A DNA stretch of 7,282 nt from Planctomycetaceae bacterium (GTDB lineage: Bacteria > Planctomycetota > Planctomycetia > Pirellulales > Pirellulaceae), in contig SKVE01000367.1 in assembly GCA_007129635.1 (NCBI GenBank), positions 1 through 7,282 on the forward strand, read 5' to 3'. Below, piece by piece: positions 6,551-7,282 of the stretch (position 1 is its first letter; each line of letters starts with the position of its first letter). The notes under the pieces are model-generated. The model did not search any database. It was not told the DNA's origin and saw only the letters and a program-made list of their open reading frames with translations. Both the position numbers and the translations under genes were made by a program.

Positions 6551-7282
6551 ATGGCTCGAATTGTTTTGGCGATGTCCGGGGGCGTGGATAGCAGCGTTGC
6601 CGCGCACCTTTTGCGGCAACAGGGGCACGAGGTGGTCGGTGTGTTCATGCGGCACGGCGAACGCTCCCCGGCCGCTGCATGCGCCAGCGAGACACCCAAT
6701 AGCATCAACGAACTTACTGTTCTAGGGGGGCGGCCTGACCACAAGCAGGGATGCTGTAGTGCCTCGGACGCCGAGGATGCGCGGCGAGTGGCAGATCGGC
6801 TGGACATCCCTTTCTACGCGTTGGACATGCAGCAGGATTTCGGCAAGGTCATCGATTACTTCGTGGATGATTATCTGCGGGGTCGAACCCCCAATCCATG
6901 CGTGATGTGCAATAACTGGCTGAAATTCGGGCGGCTGTTCGATTACGCCGATGATATCCAGGCCGAATTCGTGGCCACCGGCCACTATGCCCAACTGATC
7001 CCCCATAATGATGATTGCGGGCAATTGCATCGTGGCATCGATGCGGGCAAAGACCAATCGTACGTCTTGTTTGGGATTCGTCGTGATCGCTTGCGGCGGA
7101 TGATGTTGCCGGTCGGCGGCTTTGATAAACAGCAAATCCGGCTAATTGCAACCCAGCTCGGTTTGCGGGTGGCAAGCAAACGGGACAGTCAGGAGATCTG
7201 TTTCGTCACCTCTGGCGATCATGCCCAATTCATTCGCCAGCGTCGCGGTTCCGGTGACAACCGATCGGGGACGATCGTTACC
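6551..7282 (+). CDS. mnmA: tRNA 2-thiouridylase MnmA, C-terminal part cut off by the window edge
   Basis: Adenylates and thiolates U34 of tRNA-Lys, -Glu and -Gln (s2U34), with sulfur relayed from a cysteine desulfurase. The 244 codons present begin MARIVLAMSGGVDSSVAA, with the PP-loop SGGVDSS at 9-15. Other signatures are CCSASDAEDARRVA (68-81), GRTPNPCVMCN (111-121), ATGHYA (142-147), KDQSYVLFG (157-165) and SQEICFV (213-219). Cys120 and Cys217 correspond to the E. coli catalytic pair Cys102/Cys199. Cys117 stands where E. coli has Asp99, giving a CxxC motif. Between VFM (31-33) and Cys68 there are 34 residues, about 20 more than in E. coli. Full-length members have about 360-400 residues, so roughly a third is missing. 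The start fits the family, with AAGGTGG and AGG upstream. No frameshift or missing residue was seen in the part present. Confidence 0.96.
   Translation, partial: MARIVLAMSGGVDSSVAAHLLRQQGHEVVGVFMRHGERSPAAACASETPNSINELTVLGGRPDHKQGCCSASDAEDARRVADRLDIPFYALDMQQDFGKVIDYFVDDYLRGRTPNPCVMCNNWLKFGRLFDYADDIQAEFVATGHYAQLIPHNDDCGQLHRGIDAGKDQSYVLFGIRRDRLRRMMLPVGGFDKQQIRLIATQLGLRVASKRDSQEICFVTSGDHAQFIRQRRGSGDNRSGTIVT

Overview
The window looks like core chromosome of a planctomycete, most likely in the Pirellulales (Rhodopirellula/Blastopirellula-like). This is inferred from the look of the proteins, an estimated 55-60% GC by eye, loosely packed genes with several hundred empty bases in places, and a nested GGCACAC/GTGTGCC palindrome of a kind I recall from planctomycete intergenic DNA. 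The genus cannot be fixed from the sequence alone.

Left part, all on the minus strand: hisS (histidyl-tRNA synthetase) runs off the left edge and lacks only its extreme C terminus. A 71-residue protein of unknown function precedes it, and a sigma70-like promoter lies before that, so the two probably form one transcript. Further upstream is a secreted or membrane-anchored peptidase_MA-like zinc metallopeptidase (HEITH...WADEG). It has a Ser/Pro/Ala-rich tail and a perfect 10-bp inverted repeat just in front of it.

Middle: about 415 bases (2774-3188) without a convincing gene end in a 61-base nested palindrome. That palindrome begins 9 bases past the folC stop codon and may act as its terminator.

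Right part: a compact minus-strand operon reads prfB (release factor 2), then an unrecognised 202-residue protein, then folC (folylpolyglutamate/dihydrofolate synthase). The gaps are 5 nt and then a 4-nt ATGA overlap. prfB needs a +1 programmed frameshift at CTT TGA C. The long open frame alone (331 codons from an internal ATG) misses the N terminus; the full product is 369 residues. Divergent from prfB, mnmA (tRNA U34 2-thiouridylase) reads rightward and runs off the right edge after 244 codons. Most recognisable genes serve translation: tRNA charging, termination, tRNA thiolation, and folate for formyl-Met and nucleotides. No mobile element, CRISPR array, tRNA or rRNA was seen. The points most worth a second look are the atypical prfB frameshift site, the nested palindrome, the unknown protein in the prfB-folC operon and the small protein ahead of hisS.
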